A stretch of DNA of 64,000 bases from positions 1 through 64,000 of the forward strand of contig VEXD01000002.1 in NCBI GenBank assembly GCA_009391235.1, written 5' to 3'. Below, in pieces: positions 16,823 to 26,286 of this stretch. The position numbers were made by a program, and so were the translations under genes. Positions within the stretch are counted from its first letter, which is position 1. Each line of letters opens with the position of its first letter. The notes under the pieces were generated by a model that made no database searches, was not told the origin of the DNA, and worked only from the letters and a program-made list of their open reading frames with translations. This DNA is from SAR202 cluster bacterium AC-409-J13_OGT_754m. GTDB lineage: Bacteria; Chloroflexota; Dehalococcoidia; Lucifugimonadales; GCA-2712585.

Positions 16823-17790
16823 TCTCTACCTACTTTAATATGCTGTTGAGGAGAGTTGATACCGTCTGTATTGTATTCTATATCGTTATCTGCATAGATC
16901 AATGCAGTTTCTAAAGAATTAGGAAGAGGAATGCTGAACTCTAGGTAGTTTTCAGTAACAGGATGGTCAAATCCTAATAAATGGGCATGAAGAAATTGGT
17001 GCGGAAGTATTGGGCTCATATGGCCATATAGTTTGTCCCCTACTAATGGGTGGCCAATGGAGGCCATATGAACTCTTATCTGATGAGTCCTTCCAGTTTC
17101 AGGGTATATGTGAGCTAAAGTAAAATTATTCACATACCGTATCACGCTGTAGTGAGTTTTTGATGGCTTTCCTCCATCCACAATAGCCATTCGTTTTCTA
17201 TGTCTTGGATCTCTTGCTATACAGGCATCTATTAATCCTGTTTTATGATTGATGTGACCGTTAAGTAGTGCGGTGTATCCTTTACGTATCCGTCTATTTT
17301 TTATCGCATTAGAAAGAGTTCTGTGGGAATGAGCCGTTTTTGCGACCAACATTAGCCCTGATGTGTCTTTATCAAGTCTGTGTACTATCCCAGGTCTCCG
17401 TTCTCCACCTATCCCAGGAAGATTTGGATAGATAGCTAACAAGGCATTTACCAATGTATGTGATGGGTGACCTGGTGCTGGATGGACCGTTAATCCAGCG
17501 GGTTTATTTACAATTAATAGGTGTTGGTCTTCCCATATAATATCCAGATCCATAGGTTGTGGAATAAGATGTGTAGGACTAGGTTCTGGGACATGTATTA
17601 TAATGTTGTCTCCAATCTTTACACGGTCACTTGCTTTACTAGTTTTTCCGTTTACATTAACTAATCCACTTTTAATCAGTCTTTGTATCTCGGCACGACT
17701 GAATTCTGAACAATGGTTAGTTAAGTATTGATCTAAACGTCTTGATTCGACTTTGGCTTCGAATATCCTACTTTCCATTTTTCTGTCCAT
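16819..17790 (-). CDS. rluD: RluD-type 23S rRNA pseudouridine synthase
   Basis: The 323-residue enzyme has an N-terminal S4 RNA-binding domain (RLDQYLTNHCSEFSRAEIQRLIKSGLVNVNG) and the catalytic domain with HRLDKDTSGLMLVAKT, whose aspartate is the nucleophile, and later GRTHQIRVHMASIGHPLVGDKLYG. RluD-type enzymes modify 23S rRNA positions 1911, 1915 and 1917; the exact target is inferred. It overlaps lspA at its start by about 20 bases and gltX at its end by four, so the three are one operon. Confidence 0.93.
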   Translation of the reverse strand: MDRKMESRIFEAKVESRRLDQYLTNHCSEFSRAEIQRLIKSGLVNVNGKTSKASDRVKIGDNIIIHVPEPSPTHLIPQPMDLDIIWEDQHLLIVNKPAGLTVHPAPGHPSHTLVNALLAIYPNLPGIGGERRPGIVHRLDKDTSGLMLVAKTAHSHRTLSNAIKNRRIRKGYTALLNGHINHKTGLIDACIARDPRHRKRMAIVDGGKPSKTHYSVIRYVNNFTLAHIYPETGRTHQIRVHMASIGHPLVGDKLYGHMSPILPHQFLHAHLLGFDHPVTENYLEFSIPLPNSLETALIYADNDIEYNTDGINSPQQHIKVGRE

Positions 17791-18475
17791 GGTTGCAGTC
17801 GTCGGGCGAACTATTTGAATCTATAAGAGACTCGCATGAAATAATTGTTGTATTTTCAGTTTCTGCCACTTGAGTCCGACTTTTGAATATTAGCAACCAT
17901 CCTAATATACTTACCCCAGCTACTATACTTGAATCCGCTAGGTTAAATACGGGCCAAAATCCTATCTGGATAAAATCTGTTACCTGACCAAACAGAATCC
18001 TATCAGTTAAGTTTCCAGTTGCTCCACCTAGTTGTAAACCTAGACTTAATCTGAGGAGATATCCATGAGTTGGATGATTGTGATATATCCACAACATTAC
18101 ACCTATGGCTATAAATGATGAAAATATTAAGAATATCGTTTGGTCATTAAACAAACCGAATGCTGAACCTGAGTTGTAAGTACACGTAATCCTAAGTGGC
18201 CCCTGATTGGGAATGGCGCCGAATGGGCAAAGTTGTCGTTCTACCCAAAACTTGGTAATTTGATCCAATATATAAACTACGATTACTATTGGCACCAGTA
18301 GCCAATCTTTATACCATGGCCTTAAGGTTTTTAGAGTATAACTTCTCATTTGGGGGTGTTCACATTGCTGACAATGTTTAAGGGAGTGCTCTTTAATAAT
18401 TATTTCGACGCTTAATCTCATATTAGAGACCGCCTTGGTCTTTGGCAAGATAGCCTGATAGAATAGTTTAGTCAT
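17768..18475 (-). CDS. lspA: Lipoprotein signal peptidase
   Basis: LspA (signal peptidase II) removes signal peptides from prolipoproteins. Four transmembrane segments and the two catalytic-aspartate motifs are visible: GGATGNLTDRI and FNLADSSIVAG. The ORF of 235 codons is longer than the usual 150-190, with an N-terminal tail carrying CQQCEHP; an internal ATG at 18349 (MRSYTLKTLRPWYKDW) would give 193 residues and may be the real start, though neither has a clear ribosome site. Several lipoproteins in this window (26.3, 56.5, 60.6 kb) would be its substrates. It leads the lspA-rluD-gltX operon. Confidence 0.9.
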   Translation of the reverse strand: MTKLFYQAILPKTKAVSNMRLSVEIIIKEHSLKHCQQCEHPQMRSYTLKTLRPWYKDWLLVPIVIVVYILDQITKFWVERQLCPFGAIPNQGPLRITCTYNSGSAFGLFNDQTIFLIFSSFIAIGVMLWIYHNHPTHGYLLRLSLGLQLGGATGNLTDRILFGQVTDFIQIGFWPVFNLADSSIVAGVSILGWLLIFKSRTQVAETENTTIISCESLIDSNSSPDDCNHGQKNGK

Positions 18476-18497
18476 TTCATGTTAGGAGGTAGTTTTG

Positions 18498-19556
18498 ATG
18501 TCTGTAGTGGACCTAAGGAGCGATACTGTAACGCTGCCTACTGATGATATGAGGCAAGCGATGGCTAAGGCAGAAGTTGGGGACGATGTTTCTGGAGAAG
18601 ATCCTACCGTAAATAAATTAGAGGAAATGGCAGCGTCATTAATGGGGAAAGAGGCCGCTCTTTTCGTTACCAGTGGCACCCAAGGTAATCTATTGGGTGT
18701 TTTAGCGAATTGCCAAAGTGGTGACGAAATCATAGTCGGAGCGAATTCCCATATATTTTGGAATGAATCCGCTGGTGTTTCAGCATTAGGTGGTATACAG
18801 ATGCACCTGGTGCCAAATCAAATTCAAGGTTCTTTGTCTCCGGCTGATGTTGAACAAGCGATTAGACCTACAGGTAATCCTCATTTCCCACCTACTAAAT
18901 TGATTTGTCTTGAAAATACACAAAACCGATCCAACGGTGGAGTGCTTACAGTTGATGAAACTGCATCTATTTGGAATTTAGGACATGAATATGGAATCCC
19001 AATACACATAGATGGTGCGAGAATTTTTAATGCTGCCGTGTATTTGGAAACACCGGTTGAAGAGTTAGTGAAAGGAGCCGATACCGTCACTTTTTGTTTG
19101 TCTAAAGGGCTTAGTGCCCCAGTGGGTTCTCTTTTATGTGGAACGGCTGATTTTATAGATAATGCAAGACGATGGCGCAAAATGGTAGGTGGAGGTATGA
19201 GGCAGGCGGGTGTTATAGCTGCAGCTGGCATAGTTGCACTGGAAAGTATGATAACTAGATTGGCAGAGGATCATTCTAATGCCAGACGACTTTCGGAAGG
19301 TTTGGCTCAGATACACGGGATCCAACATGATCCGGGCGTGGTTCAAACCAATATCATATTTGCGGATATTGCTCCTGAGTTGGGCTCTATGACGGAATTT
19401 GTAGAAAGATTAGGCAGAGAGAATGTAAAAGTGCACTATGTTTACGGCCGTATTAGAATGGTGACTCATCGTCATATAGGATCTGAGGAAATTGATTTAG
19501 TATTATCTGCCACAGCTAGAGTAATCGAGGACATGCGCAGCAACCGAATTGGCTAG
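18498..19556 (+). CDS. ltaE: Low-specificity L-threonine aldolase
   Basis: This PLP enzyme cleaves L-threonine or L-allo-threonine to glycine and acetaldehyde. The 352-residue protein starts VVDLRSDTVTLPTDDMRQAM, includes GDDVSGEDPTVNKLE and the PLP-lysine motif TFCLSKGLSAPVGSLL near residue 205, and IHIDGARIFNAAV with the PLP-contacting aspartate. The start is ATG at 18498 after TAGGAGG; the track's TTG one codon earlier is less likely. It is divergent from lspA and convergent with rarA, apparently monocistronic. Confidence 0.93.
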   Translation: MSVVDLRSDTVTLPTDDMRQAMAKAEVGDDVSGEDPTVNKLEEMAASLMGKEAALFVTSGTQGNLLGVLANCQSGDEIIVGANSHIFWNESAGVSALGGIQMHLVPNQIQGSLSPADVEQAIRPTGNPHFPPTKLICLENTQNRSNGGVLTVDETASIWNLGHEYGIPIHIDGARIFNAAVYLETPVEELVKGADTVTFCLSKGLSAPVGSLLCGTADFIDNARRWRKMVGGGMRQAGVIAAAGIVALESMITRLAEDHSNARRLSEGLAQIHGIQHDPGVVQTNIIFADIAPELGSMTEFVERLGRENVKVHYVYGRIRMVTHRHIGSEEIDLVLSATARVIEDMRSNRIG

Positions 19557-19568
19557 CATTGAAATAAG

Positions 19569-20906
19569 TTACGGTTCCGTTTTACTCCGCCAAATTTTAA
19601 TTTGCTTTTCTATAGCTAATTCTTTGCCTTGGCTGCTTGGTTTGTAATAGCGTTTGTTTTTTAACTTATTGGGTAAGTAGTCTTGGGCCACATGGTGATC
19701 ATTATAATCATGCGGATATTTGTATGATTCACCATGTCTCATTAGGCTGTCTAAAGGTGTGACAGCATTACGGAGGTGTAGTGGAACTGGTTCCAACTTC
19801 ATATTTTGGATGTCGTGTGTTGCTTTCTGTATTGCACTGTATGCTGAATTACTTTTGGGGCATGTTGCCATAAATAACGTAGCTTGCGCCAACGCTATTT
19901 TCCCTTCCGGCATGCCAATAATTTGAATGGCTTGTTGTGTTGCGATTGCTAAGGATAGAGCTGTCGGTTCTGCTAATCCGATATCTTCTGAAGCAAGTAT
20001 TATTAATCGCCTAGCAATAAACTTAGGATCTTCACCAGATTCTATCATTCGGGCTAACCAGTAAATTGCTGCGTCCGGGTCTGACCCACGTATTGATTTT
20101 ATGAAAGCAGATATAGTGTCATAGTGTTCAGAGCCACCCTTATCATAGTTTAGCGTTCTTGATTGAAGGGTTTCTTCGATCGTTTTGAGCTTTACCCTTC
20201 TTATTTGATCGTTGTCTGGGTTAGTAACGTTTGAGGCAATTTCTAATGCGTTTAAAATAATTCTGGCATCTCCGTTAGCCATGTTTACTAAGAATTCGAT
20301 TGCTTCTTCTTCAATTTGTACGTTTAGCTGACGTAGACCTTGTACATGATTATTTAAAGCGTTAGAGACTAGGTTTCGTAGATCCTGAACTGTAAGGGAT
20401 TTTAGTGTGAATACCCGGGTTCGTGATAATAGTGGGGTTATGATCTCAAAGGACGGATTTTCAGTTGTAGCACCTATTAAAGTAATAGTTCCATCCTCTA
20501 TATAAGGCAGAATGACATGTTGTTGGGCCTTATTAAACCTGTGTATCTCATCAATAAACAAAATACTTTTGTAATTTTGTTCTTTCCTGATTACTTGGGC
20601 ATGGCCAATTAACTTTTTAACTTCTGGCACTCCTGATGTTATTGCACTTATAGATATAAAATGAGATTGGGTGTGCTTGGCTATTAAGTGAGCTAGTGTA
20701 GTTTTGCCACTTCCGGGAGGTCCCCAAAGTATAATAGACGGCACCTCTCCCTTTTCGATGGTTCTTCGAAGGACCTTATCTTTACCTATAATATGCTGCT
20801 GGCCTACAAATTCATCAAACGATTGTGGTCGCATTCTCGTAGATAAAGGAATAAAGTTATTGTCGTTATCTTTCCATTGACTATCAAACATATTTTTTGA
20901 TTGCAT
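19569..20906 (-). CDS. rarA: Replication-associated recombination protein RarA
   Basis: RarA/MgsA is a AAA+ ATPase related to clamp loaders that acts at stalled forks. The 445-residue protein has RMRPQSFDEFVGQQHI, Walker A GPPGSGKTTLAH, Walker B ILFIDEIHRFNKAQQ, sensor 1 GATTENPSFE, and the C-terminal MgsA domain with SIRGSDPDAAIYWLARM and RRLIILASEDIGLA. Length is normal. It is separated from ltaE by 12 bases in convergent orientation and has no obvious operon partner. Confidence 0.94.
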   Translation of the reverse strand: MQSKNMFDSQWKDNDNNFIPLSTRMRPQSFDEFVGQQHIIGKDKVLRRTIEKGEVPSIILWGPPGSGKTTLAHLIAKHTQSHFISISAITSGVPEVKKLIGHAQVIRKEQNYKSILFIDEIHRFNKAQQHVILPYIEDGTITLIGATTENPSFEIITPLLSRTRVFTLKSLTVQDLRNLVSNALNNHVQGLRQLNVQIEEEAIEFLVNMANGDARIILNALEIASNVTNPDNDQIRRVKLKTIEETLQSRTLNYDKGGSEHYDTISAFIKSIRGSDPDAAIYWLARMIESGEDPKFIARRLIILASEDIGLAEPTALSLAIATQQAIQIIGMPEGKIALAQATLFMATCPKSNSAYSAIQKATHDIQNMKLEPVPLHLRNAVTPLDSLMRHGESYKYPHDYNDHHVAQDYLPNKLKNKRYYKPSSQGKELAIEKQIKIWRSKTEP

Positions 20907-21049
20907 TTAGATTGGGCCCCATCGGGATTGATAGTGAATTTTAACATGTTAGAAGCTATTTGTTAGATTAGCTATAATGTAAGAAAATGAGATGTGTAAT
21001 TAGACATGTATGGTCGTTTTGTGGATTACGATAAATTGTTAAGATAGTT

Positions 21050-21832
21050 ATGCTGAATTACTTGACGCAAATATTTAGAAACAAATCGAGATGGCAGGCA
21101 CCTTTAGTGCCCTGGGGAGCATCGGATAAAGCTTTCAATATAGTTTTGATTGCATTTATGACCTTGTTAGGTTTCTCGTTTGTATATGGTCTGAAAAGTG
21201 ATACAGCTAGCCTAAGTGATTCCACTCATTCTATTTGGCGTCTCACGATAACGGCAGGATTAGTTTATGGAATACTATTAACAGTCGCTTTTGTTCTAGG
21301 TCCATTTAAACATAGAGAACACACATCCAAGTTTGGTTTTGGTTCAGGGCCTTTGGCATATGGAAATGGTGAAACCAATGGTTTCCTCTTCCAATTACGT
21401 ATGATATTAGTGGCCTTATTTGCGTTGCTTTTAATTAATGTTTTATGGACTTTGTTAATTCATACGTTGGCTTGGGATTTATTACCCAGTCCCGAATATC
21501 CCTTTATGGACAACACTTCAGGATTTCTATACCTCTCGGTGACAGGGTTTCTGGTGATTATATTAGGCCCATTTGCGGAAGAAGTATTCTTCAGAGGCTA
21601 TATTTTATCAGGATTAGCACATAAGTTGGGGACTGCTGGCTCTCTTATTATGAGCTCAGTGATTTTTGGTTTTGCTCACATGACACTATCCCTTGTGGTG
21701 CCAACTTTTTTAATGGGATTGGTCCTAGGGCTATTGTACTTGCGCACAAAATCAGTACTATCTTGCACGGTGGCTCATGGTATCCAAAACGGAATGGCTT
21801 TTCTTGCATTGGTTCTGGTAGGTTCTTCGTGA
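21050..21832 (+). CDS. CPBP family intramembrane metalloprotease
   Basis: The 260-residue membrane protein has the CPBP (Abi/CaaX-like) motifs: EEVFFRGYI (EExxxR) near residue 176, FGFAHMTLS (FxxxH), and HGIQNGMAF. These form the probable zinc-bound active site within transmembrane helices. About six to seven helices are seen. Substrates of bacterial CPBP proteins are mostly unknown. It is 63 bases upstream of trpA on the same strand, but a link with aromatic synthesis is not implied by sequence. Confidence 0.88.
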   Translation: MLNYLTQIFRNKSRWQAPLVPWGASDKAFNIVLIAFMTLLGFSFVYGLKSDTASLSDSTHSIWRLTITAGLVYGILLTVAFVLGPFKHREHTSKFGFGSGPLAYGNGETNGFLFQLRMILVALFALLLINVLWTLLIHTLAWDLLPSPEYPFMDNTSGFLYLSVTGFLVIILGPFAEEVFFRGYILSGLAHKLGTAGSLIMSSVIFGFAHMTLSLVVPTFLMGLVLGLLYLRTKSVLSCTVAHGIQNGMAFLALVLVGSS

Positions 21833-21895
21833 TCTCTGAACTAATGGAGTACTGTGCTATACTTAAAGGAATTTCGTACTGGTCGTTTTTAGACA

Positions 21896-22693
21896 TTGGT
21901 TTTCAACAGAATAAAACACAAATTTGCTAGGATTAGAGAAGAAGGCGAAGTTGGCCTGATATTGTTCCTAACCGCAGGTTTCCCTGATCTTGAAACCACT
22001 GAAAAAATGATTCCCGCGTTAATTGATGCTGGTGCTGACGGAATTGAGATAGGCGTTCCTTTTAGTGATCCTTTAGCTGATGGAGCAACCATACAAGCCT
22101 CTAGTTTTCATGCATTAGAACAGGGTGTTTCGATTAAGGATTGTTTGGGCTTAGTAAGTCGATTGAGATCTAAAGTACCTGAAACGCCTCTCATATTGTT
22201 TGGATATTATAATCCTATCTTTGTATATGGATTGGGGAAATTTGGTGTAGATGCACAGTTGGCTGGAGTAGATGGACTAATTGTTCCTGATTTACCTATA
22301 GAAGAAGCTGGGCCTTTGAATAATGAATGTAGGTCTACCGGTATCGATTTGATACAATTATTAACACCTACCAGCACAGAGGAGCGAATTAGTATGGTGT
22401 GTGATTCTGCCACGGGATTCATTTACTGTGTAAGTGTGGCTGGAGTTACGGGGGCAAGAGAAGCGTTGCCCTCGGATGTCTCCAACATGCTGAAAAGGAT
22501 AAGAAAGCATACGGATTTACCCTTGGGAGTAGGATTTGGTGTATCCACTAAGGAACATCTAAAATATGTCTCTCAGCATGCAGAGGCTGCTATAGTTGGT
22601 AGTGCATTAATAAAGGCTATAGGCGATTCTGTTGGTGATGAGGCTGTCTCCAAGGCAGTTAATTTTGTGAAAACGATAAGGGGAACAGTTTGA
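21896..22693 (+). CDS. trpA: Tryptophan synthase alpha chain
   Basis: TrpA cleaves indole-glycerol phosphate to indole for TrpB. The 265-residue TIM barrel shows the catalytic glutamate and aspartate in GIEIGVPFSDPLADGATIQ, LILFGYYNPIFVYG, and the phosphate loop GVGFGVSTKEH. The start is TTG at 21896, since there is no earlier in-frame ATG and the N-terminus is then of family length. The partner trpB is not in the window. It is 25 bases before aroH, within an aromatic amino-acid operon trpA-aroH-aroF. Confidence 0.94.
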   Translation: MVFNRIKHKFARIREEGEVGLILFLTAGFPDLETTEKMIPALIDAGADGIEIGVPFSDPLADGATIQASSFHALEQGVSIKDCLGLVSRLRSKVPETPLILFGYYNPIFVYGLGKFGVDAQLAGVDGLIVPDLPIEEAGPLNNECRSTGIDLIQLLTPTSTEERISMVCDSATGFIYCVSVAGVTGAREALPSDVSNMLKRIRKHTDLPLGVGFGVSTKEHLKYVSQHAEAAIVGSALIKAIGDSVGDEAVSKAVNFVKTIRGTV

Positions 22694-22718
22694 TGGCTAA
22701 ACTTTGGAGGGATTGGAA

Positions 22719-23093
22719 ATGACCAATTGTTGGGGCATTAGAGGAGCCACCACTGTTGATGATGATAATGGTGAATCTATCCTTGAGGCTACTCGTGAGC
22801 TTCTAGAAGCCATAATGGATGCTAATCAGTTAGATAAATCGCAAGTAGCTGCTATTTGGTTTACTACTACTAGTGATCTTAAAGCTGAATTTCCAGCCTT
22901 AGCTGCTAGAAAAATGGGGTGGGATAAAGTCGCACTGCTTTGTGCGCATGAAATGAATGTTCCTAATAGTTTGCCAAAATGCATAAGAGTTCTATTGTTG
23001 GTAAATACGAACAAAGCTGCTGAAGATTTAAAGTTTGTTTATTTAAGGGAAGCTAGAGGGTTAAGGGATCACGGTTCTCATGACGAGGAATAA
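22719..23093 (+). CDS. aroH: AroH-type chorismate mutase
   Basis: This monofunctional chorismate mutase converts chorismate to prephenate. The 124-residue protein begins MTNCWGIRGATTVDDDNGESI, has WFTTTSDLKAEFPALAAR, and CAHEMNV with the cysteine-glutamate pair and KCIRVLLLVNT with the active-site arginine of the Bacillus AroH fold (trimer). I start at ATG 22719, eight bases after TGGAGG, rather than the upstream TTG of the track. It supplies PheA (10.1 kb) and lies between trpA and aroF. Confidence 0.94.
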   Translation: MTNCWGIRGATTVDDDNGESILEATRELLEAIMDANQLDKSQVAAIWFTTTSDLKAEFPALAARKMGWDKVALLCAHEMNVPNSLPKCIRVLLLVNTNKAAEDLKFVYLREARGLRDHGSHDEE

Positions 23094-23125
23094 TGCCTAC
23101 AATTAGCAAGGATGGTGATATTTAA

Positions 23126-24142
23126 TTGATAGTTGTAATGAAATCAGGAAGTACGGCGGCTCAAATAGATGCTGTTAAAATACGAATAGAATCTCATCCT
23201 GGATTGCAGGGTCATTTATCAGTTGGTGCGGAGCGTACTGTTATCGGAGTAGTTGGTCAAATTACTCCAGAGGTTCAATTTGAAATGGAGAGAATGTCTG
23301 GAGTTATGGAGGTGGTAAGAATATCTAGGCCTTCAAAGCTTTCAACTAGAGAGTTTAAGGAAGAAAACACCACCATAGTTGTAGGTGATGCGGTTATAGG
23401 GGGGCGCGAACCAGTTGTGATAGCAGGTCCTTGTGCAATAGAAAGTGAAGAGCAGCTTATGGCTACTGCCAAAATAGTCAAGGAAGAAGGAGCTCAAATA
23501 TTAAGAGGAGGTGCATTCAAACCCCGCACTTCTCCCTATAGTTTCAGAGGATTGGGTGTAACCGGATTGAAAATGCTTAGGGAAGCCAGCAAAGAATTCA
23601 ATATTCCGGTTGTCACTGAGGTTATGTCTCCGGAAGATGTGGATATGGTTGCTTCTTATGCTGACATTTTGCAAATAGGTACTAGGAACTCTCAGAACTT
23701 TAATCTTTTAGAGGAAGTTGGAAAACTACGAAAGCCGATTTTGTTAAAGCGAGGATTTTCGCAATCTTATGAAGAGTGGCTTCTGGCTGCTGAATATATA
23801 CTCTATGGTGGTAATAGCCAAGTTATTCTTTGCGAGAGGGGTATTAGAACCTTTGAACAATACACTCGGTTCACAGTAGATTTGGCGGCAGTTCCTGTTA
23901 TCAAGAAACTAAGCCATTTGCCGATAATTGTCGACCCAAGCCATAGTACAGGAATGTGGGAGTTGGTTACACCCATTTCTCTTGGTTCCATTGCTGTTGG
24001 AGCCCACGGGATTATATTGGATGTCCATCCCGATCCAACGTCTGCTAAATGCGACGCTGCTCAGGCTCTTAGCTTTGATAACTTCAGGAATCTTACTAAG
24101 AGAGTGCGAGCGGTATCTGAGGCCATACTGTCTGAAGCTTAA
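23126..24142 (+). CDS. aroF: DAHP synthase (AroF, Thermotoga/Bacillus type)
   Basis: The enzyme joins PEP and erythrose 4-phosphate in the first step of the shikimate pathway. The 338-residue protein has an N-terminal ferredoxin-like regulatory domain (about 1-75, starting MIVVMKSGST as in thermophile homologues), then VVIAGPCAIESEEQL, LRGGAFKPRTSPYSFRGLG, VTEVMSP, KPILLKRGFSQ and IVDPSHSTG with metal and substrate residues. The start is TTG at 23126, supported by the conserved N-terminus. The ACT-like front domain is the likely site of tyrosine or phenylalanine feedback. Third gene of the operon. Confidence 0.95.
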   Translation: MIVVMKSGSTAAQIDAVKIRIESHPGLQGHLSVGAERTVIGVVGQITPEVQFEMERMSGVMEVVRISRPSKLSTREFKEENTTIVVGDAVIGGREPVVIAGPCAIESEEQLMATAKIVKEEGAQILRGGAFKPRTSPYSFRGLGVTGLKMLREASKEFNIPVVTEVMSPEDVDMVASYADILQIGTRNSQNFNLLEEVGKLRKPILLKRGFSQSYEEWLLAAEYILYGGNSQVILCERGIRTFEQYTRFTVDLAAVPVIKKLSHLPIIVDPSHSTGMWELVTPISLGSIAVGAHGIILDVHPDPTSAKCDAAQALSFDNFRNLTKRVRAVSEAILSEA

Positions 24143-24216
24143 GACTATAATTTAAATCAACTAGATAGGCAATCTGCAACCTTGTCTGGAGTAACCGTCA
24201 ATTTTGGTTACTGGCT

Positions 24217-25443
24217 TTATTCTACTCTTCGCAGGTTTCCGCTTGTTATTAGCATAATCAATGTCACTCCTATTAGCATGAAGGCCATTAATCCAAGTGC
24301 TTGGGGAGCTCCTACCAAGTTTATTGCGACCGTCATGGGTATTACGCCTGCCGGAATTAGTGCAAAACTTAGGGCGTTAATGCTTATTACTCTACCCCTA
24401 AATGAATGCACTGCATGTTGAACCATAATGGAGTTATTTAACGTCATCCGATAGGATTGTGAACCCCCAATTAAAACTAAAAATCCTATAGTTGCTAGAT
24501 ACGTCGGATTTAGTAGGCAATACATGGATAATCCCAACATTAATAAACCTGAGATTATTGCACTAGAAAGCATAACAATACCAGGACGGGCTATGCGATT
24601 TTGCGATGCGATAATAAAGGCGCCAATTAAACTGCCGAATCCCACAGAGCTTGACATTATGCCCAATCCGAGAGGGCCAACCGAGAATATATCCTGAGCA
24701 AAGATTGGTAGGACGAATGTTAAAGGCATAGCAAGTATCATCATTGCAAACGATAGCAGAATTGATTGAAGGAGCACCTTATTGCTTAAGACGTATCTTA
24801 AACCATCCAACAAATCCGATATAACTGGTGAGGGCTGTTCTTGAGTCTTAACGTCCACGATTGGAACTTTTGCGGTAAATAGGAAAGCCAATACATACAT
24901 TGCAGCTATAACATAATAAACACCGTCGACATTGATTAATGCGATTAACGCTCCGGCTATAATGTGACCTGCCATTGTGGTTAAGCTTCGAGCGAGTGAT
25001 ACCAATGCTACCGCATTCGTTACGTGTTCTTTAGATACTAACTGGGGTATAAGAGATTGGCGAGCCGGTATCATTAGGGGCATGGTAAATCCTTGGATTA
25101 GAGAAACGAATAGTAGGTGTTGCCAAGTGACCATACCGCTGGTTATGGCATAACCTATAAACACGGACATTGAAATGGATATCGCATGGCCTATTTGGAT
25201 AAGTAGTTTTTTGTTTAGACGATCTGCCAGAACACCGCCAAAGAGACCAAATATTAGTGCGGGTGCTGCCCAAGCTCCACTTACAATTCCCAGCAAGATT
25301 GGAGATCCAGTTATTTGGTAGACAAAAAACCCTCTGGCCATTCCCTGCATTTGCATAGCCCCAGTTTGAAATAGCGAACCCAGCCAAAGGTTTCTATATG
25401 GCTTTTCTTCTAGCGCAACAAACGTTTTTCTGAATAGTCTCAT
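24217..25443 (-). CDS. MFS exporter, enterobactin-exporter-like group
   Basis: The 408-residue protein has about twelve transmembrane segments and the MFS loop GGVLADRLNKK. The N-terminal pattern FVALEEKPYRNLWLGSLFQTGAMQMQGMARGFFVYQIT is typical of the MFS_3 group, whose members export siderophores or drugs. The substrate is not predictable. It is on its own strand, convergent with aroF, divergent from the FixH/YtkA-like gene across a 231-base AT-rich gap that probably holds both promoters. Confidence 0.85.
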   Translation of the reverse strand: MRLFRKTFVALEEKPYRNLWLGSLFQTGAMQMQGMARGFFVYQITGSPILLGIVSGAWAAPALIFGLFGGVLADRLNKKLLIQIGHAISISMSVFIGYAITSGMVTWQHLLFVSLIQGFTMPLMIPARQSLIPQLVSKEHVTNAVALVSLARSLTTMAGHIIAGALIALINVDGVYYVIAAMYVLAFLFTAKVPIVDVKTQEQPSPVISDLLDGLRYVLSNKVLLQSILLSFAMMILAMPLTFVLPIFAQDIFSVGPLGLGIMSSSVGFGSLIGAFIIASQNRIARPGIVMLSSAIISGLLMLGLSMYCLLNPTYLATIGFLVLIGGSQSYRMTLNNSIMVQHAVHSFRGRVISINALSFALIPAGVIPMTVAINLVGAPQALGLMAFMLIGVTLIMLITSGNLRRVE

Positions 25444-25674
25444 TAGGAATACTTTTGCTCAGAACCTTTTTAACTTGTTATACCGTAGATTAAAAGTTTA
25501 GTGCTTTCAGATACGTGAGACAAGGACATATATGTGTTGGCCCCGGTGTGAAGTATAACTCCTTCAAGTTTTTGTATCAGGTTTCCAGTTTATTGGATTT
25601 AATGTAAGATCTTTATGTAGGTACGAGTCTTAGGTTTATACGAATTCGCTTCATTTGTTATTTGAGGAATATCA

Positions 25675-26286
25675 GTGTTTAAGATAGAGAGCATCGATCT
25701 TTATAGGATAGTAACAACAATTTTGATTCTGGCAACAGTTTTAAGCGTTGTGATGTTTTTCCTCGTTAATCAAGTTTTTGCTAATGGTAGGCATCCAGGT
25801 GCAAAAGAAGTTTTTGCAGGTCCTGTCGACTTATATCATGTATCTGTATTCAGTGTAGTTCTAACTCCTGTATTACATATTAATGTTTACGTTGACCAAC
25901 TAGAGAATAGAGAACCAGTTAATGACGCAATTATTGATATTTCTACGTCTGCAAATGATGGTGCGGTGATCACTGTTAGAGCAACTGCTTACCCTGAACC
26001 TAATAATAGATTGCCGGAGCAGATACCATATTATATTGTAAATTTTCCGATTCAGGATGTAGCAGAATATGAGAACAAAAATCTGTTTCATATGACTGTG
26101 AACAGCAACCTTGGTCAATCCAGGGTCCAATTCCCTATAGATGTTAAAAGCCCTGAGGGTACTATAGGTATAGAAATCATCGGATTTGCTGTGATATTTT
26201 TGAGTGGTTCAGCTTGGTTATTATTTGTTCGAAAAAAACGGTCCCGTAAGATCATCGGGAAGGTGTTGAATGACATACATAACTAA
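25675..26286 (+). CDS. Membrane-anchored FixH/YtkA-like protein
   Basis: The 203-residue protein has an N-terminal hydrophobic segment (ILATVLSVVMFFLVNQVFA), an extracytoplasmic beta-sandwich-like region with GPVDLYHVSVFSVVLTPVLHINVYVDQLENREPVNDAIIDI that resembles YtkA/FixH-type domains, a second helix (IIGFAVIFLSGSAWLLFV) and a basic C-terminus. The start is GTG at 25675 after TGAGGAA. It overlaps the next gene by 17 bases. FixH/YtkA domains occur beside copper proteins and oxidases; a metal-related envelope role is inferred from the neighbours. Confidence 0.6.
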   Translation: MFKIESIDLYRIVTTILILATVLSVVMFFLVNQVFANGRHPGAKEVFAGPVDLYHVSVFSVVLTPVLHINVYVDQLENREPVNDAIIDISTSANDGAVITVRATAYPEPNNRLPEQIPYYIVNFPIQDVAEYENKNLFHMTVNSNLGQSRVQFPIDVKSPEGTIGIEIIGFAVIFLSGSAWLLFVRKKRSRKIIGKVLNDIHN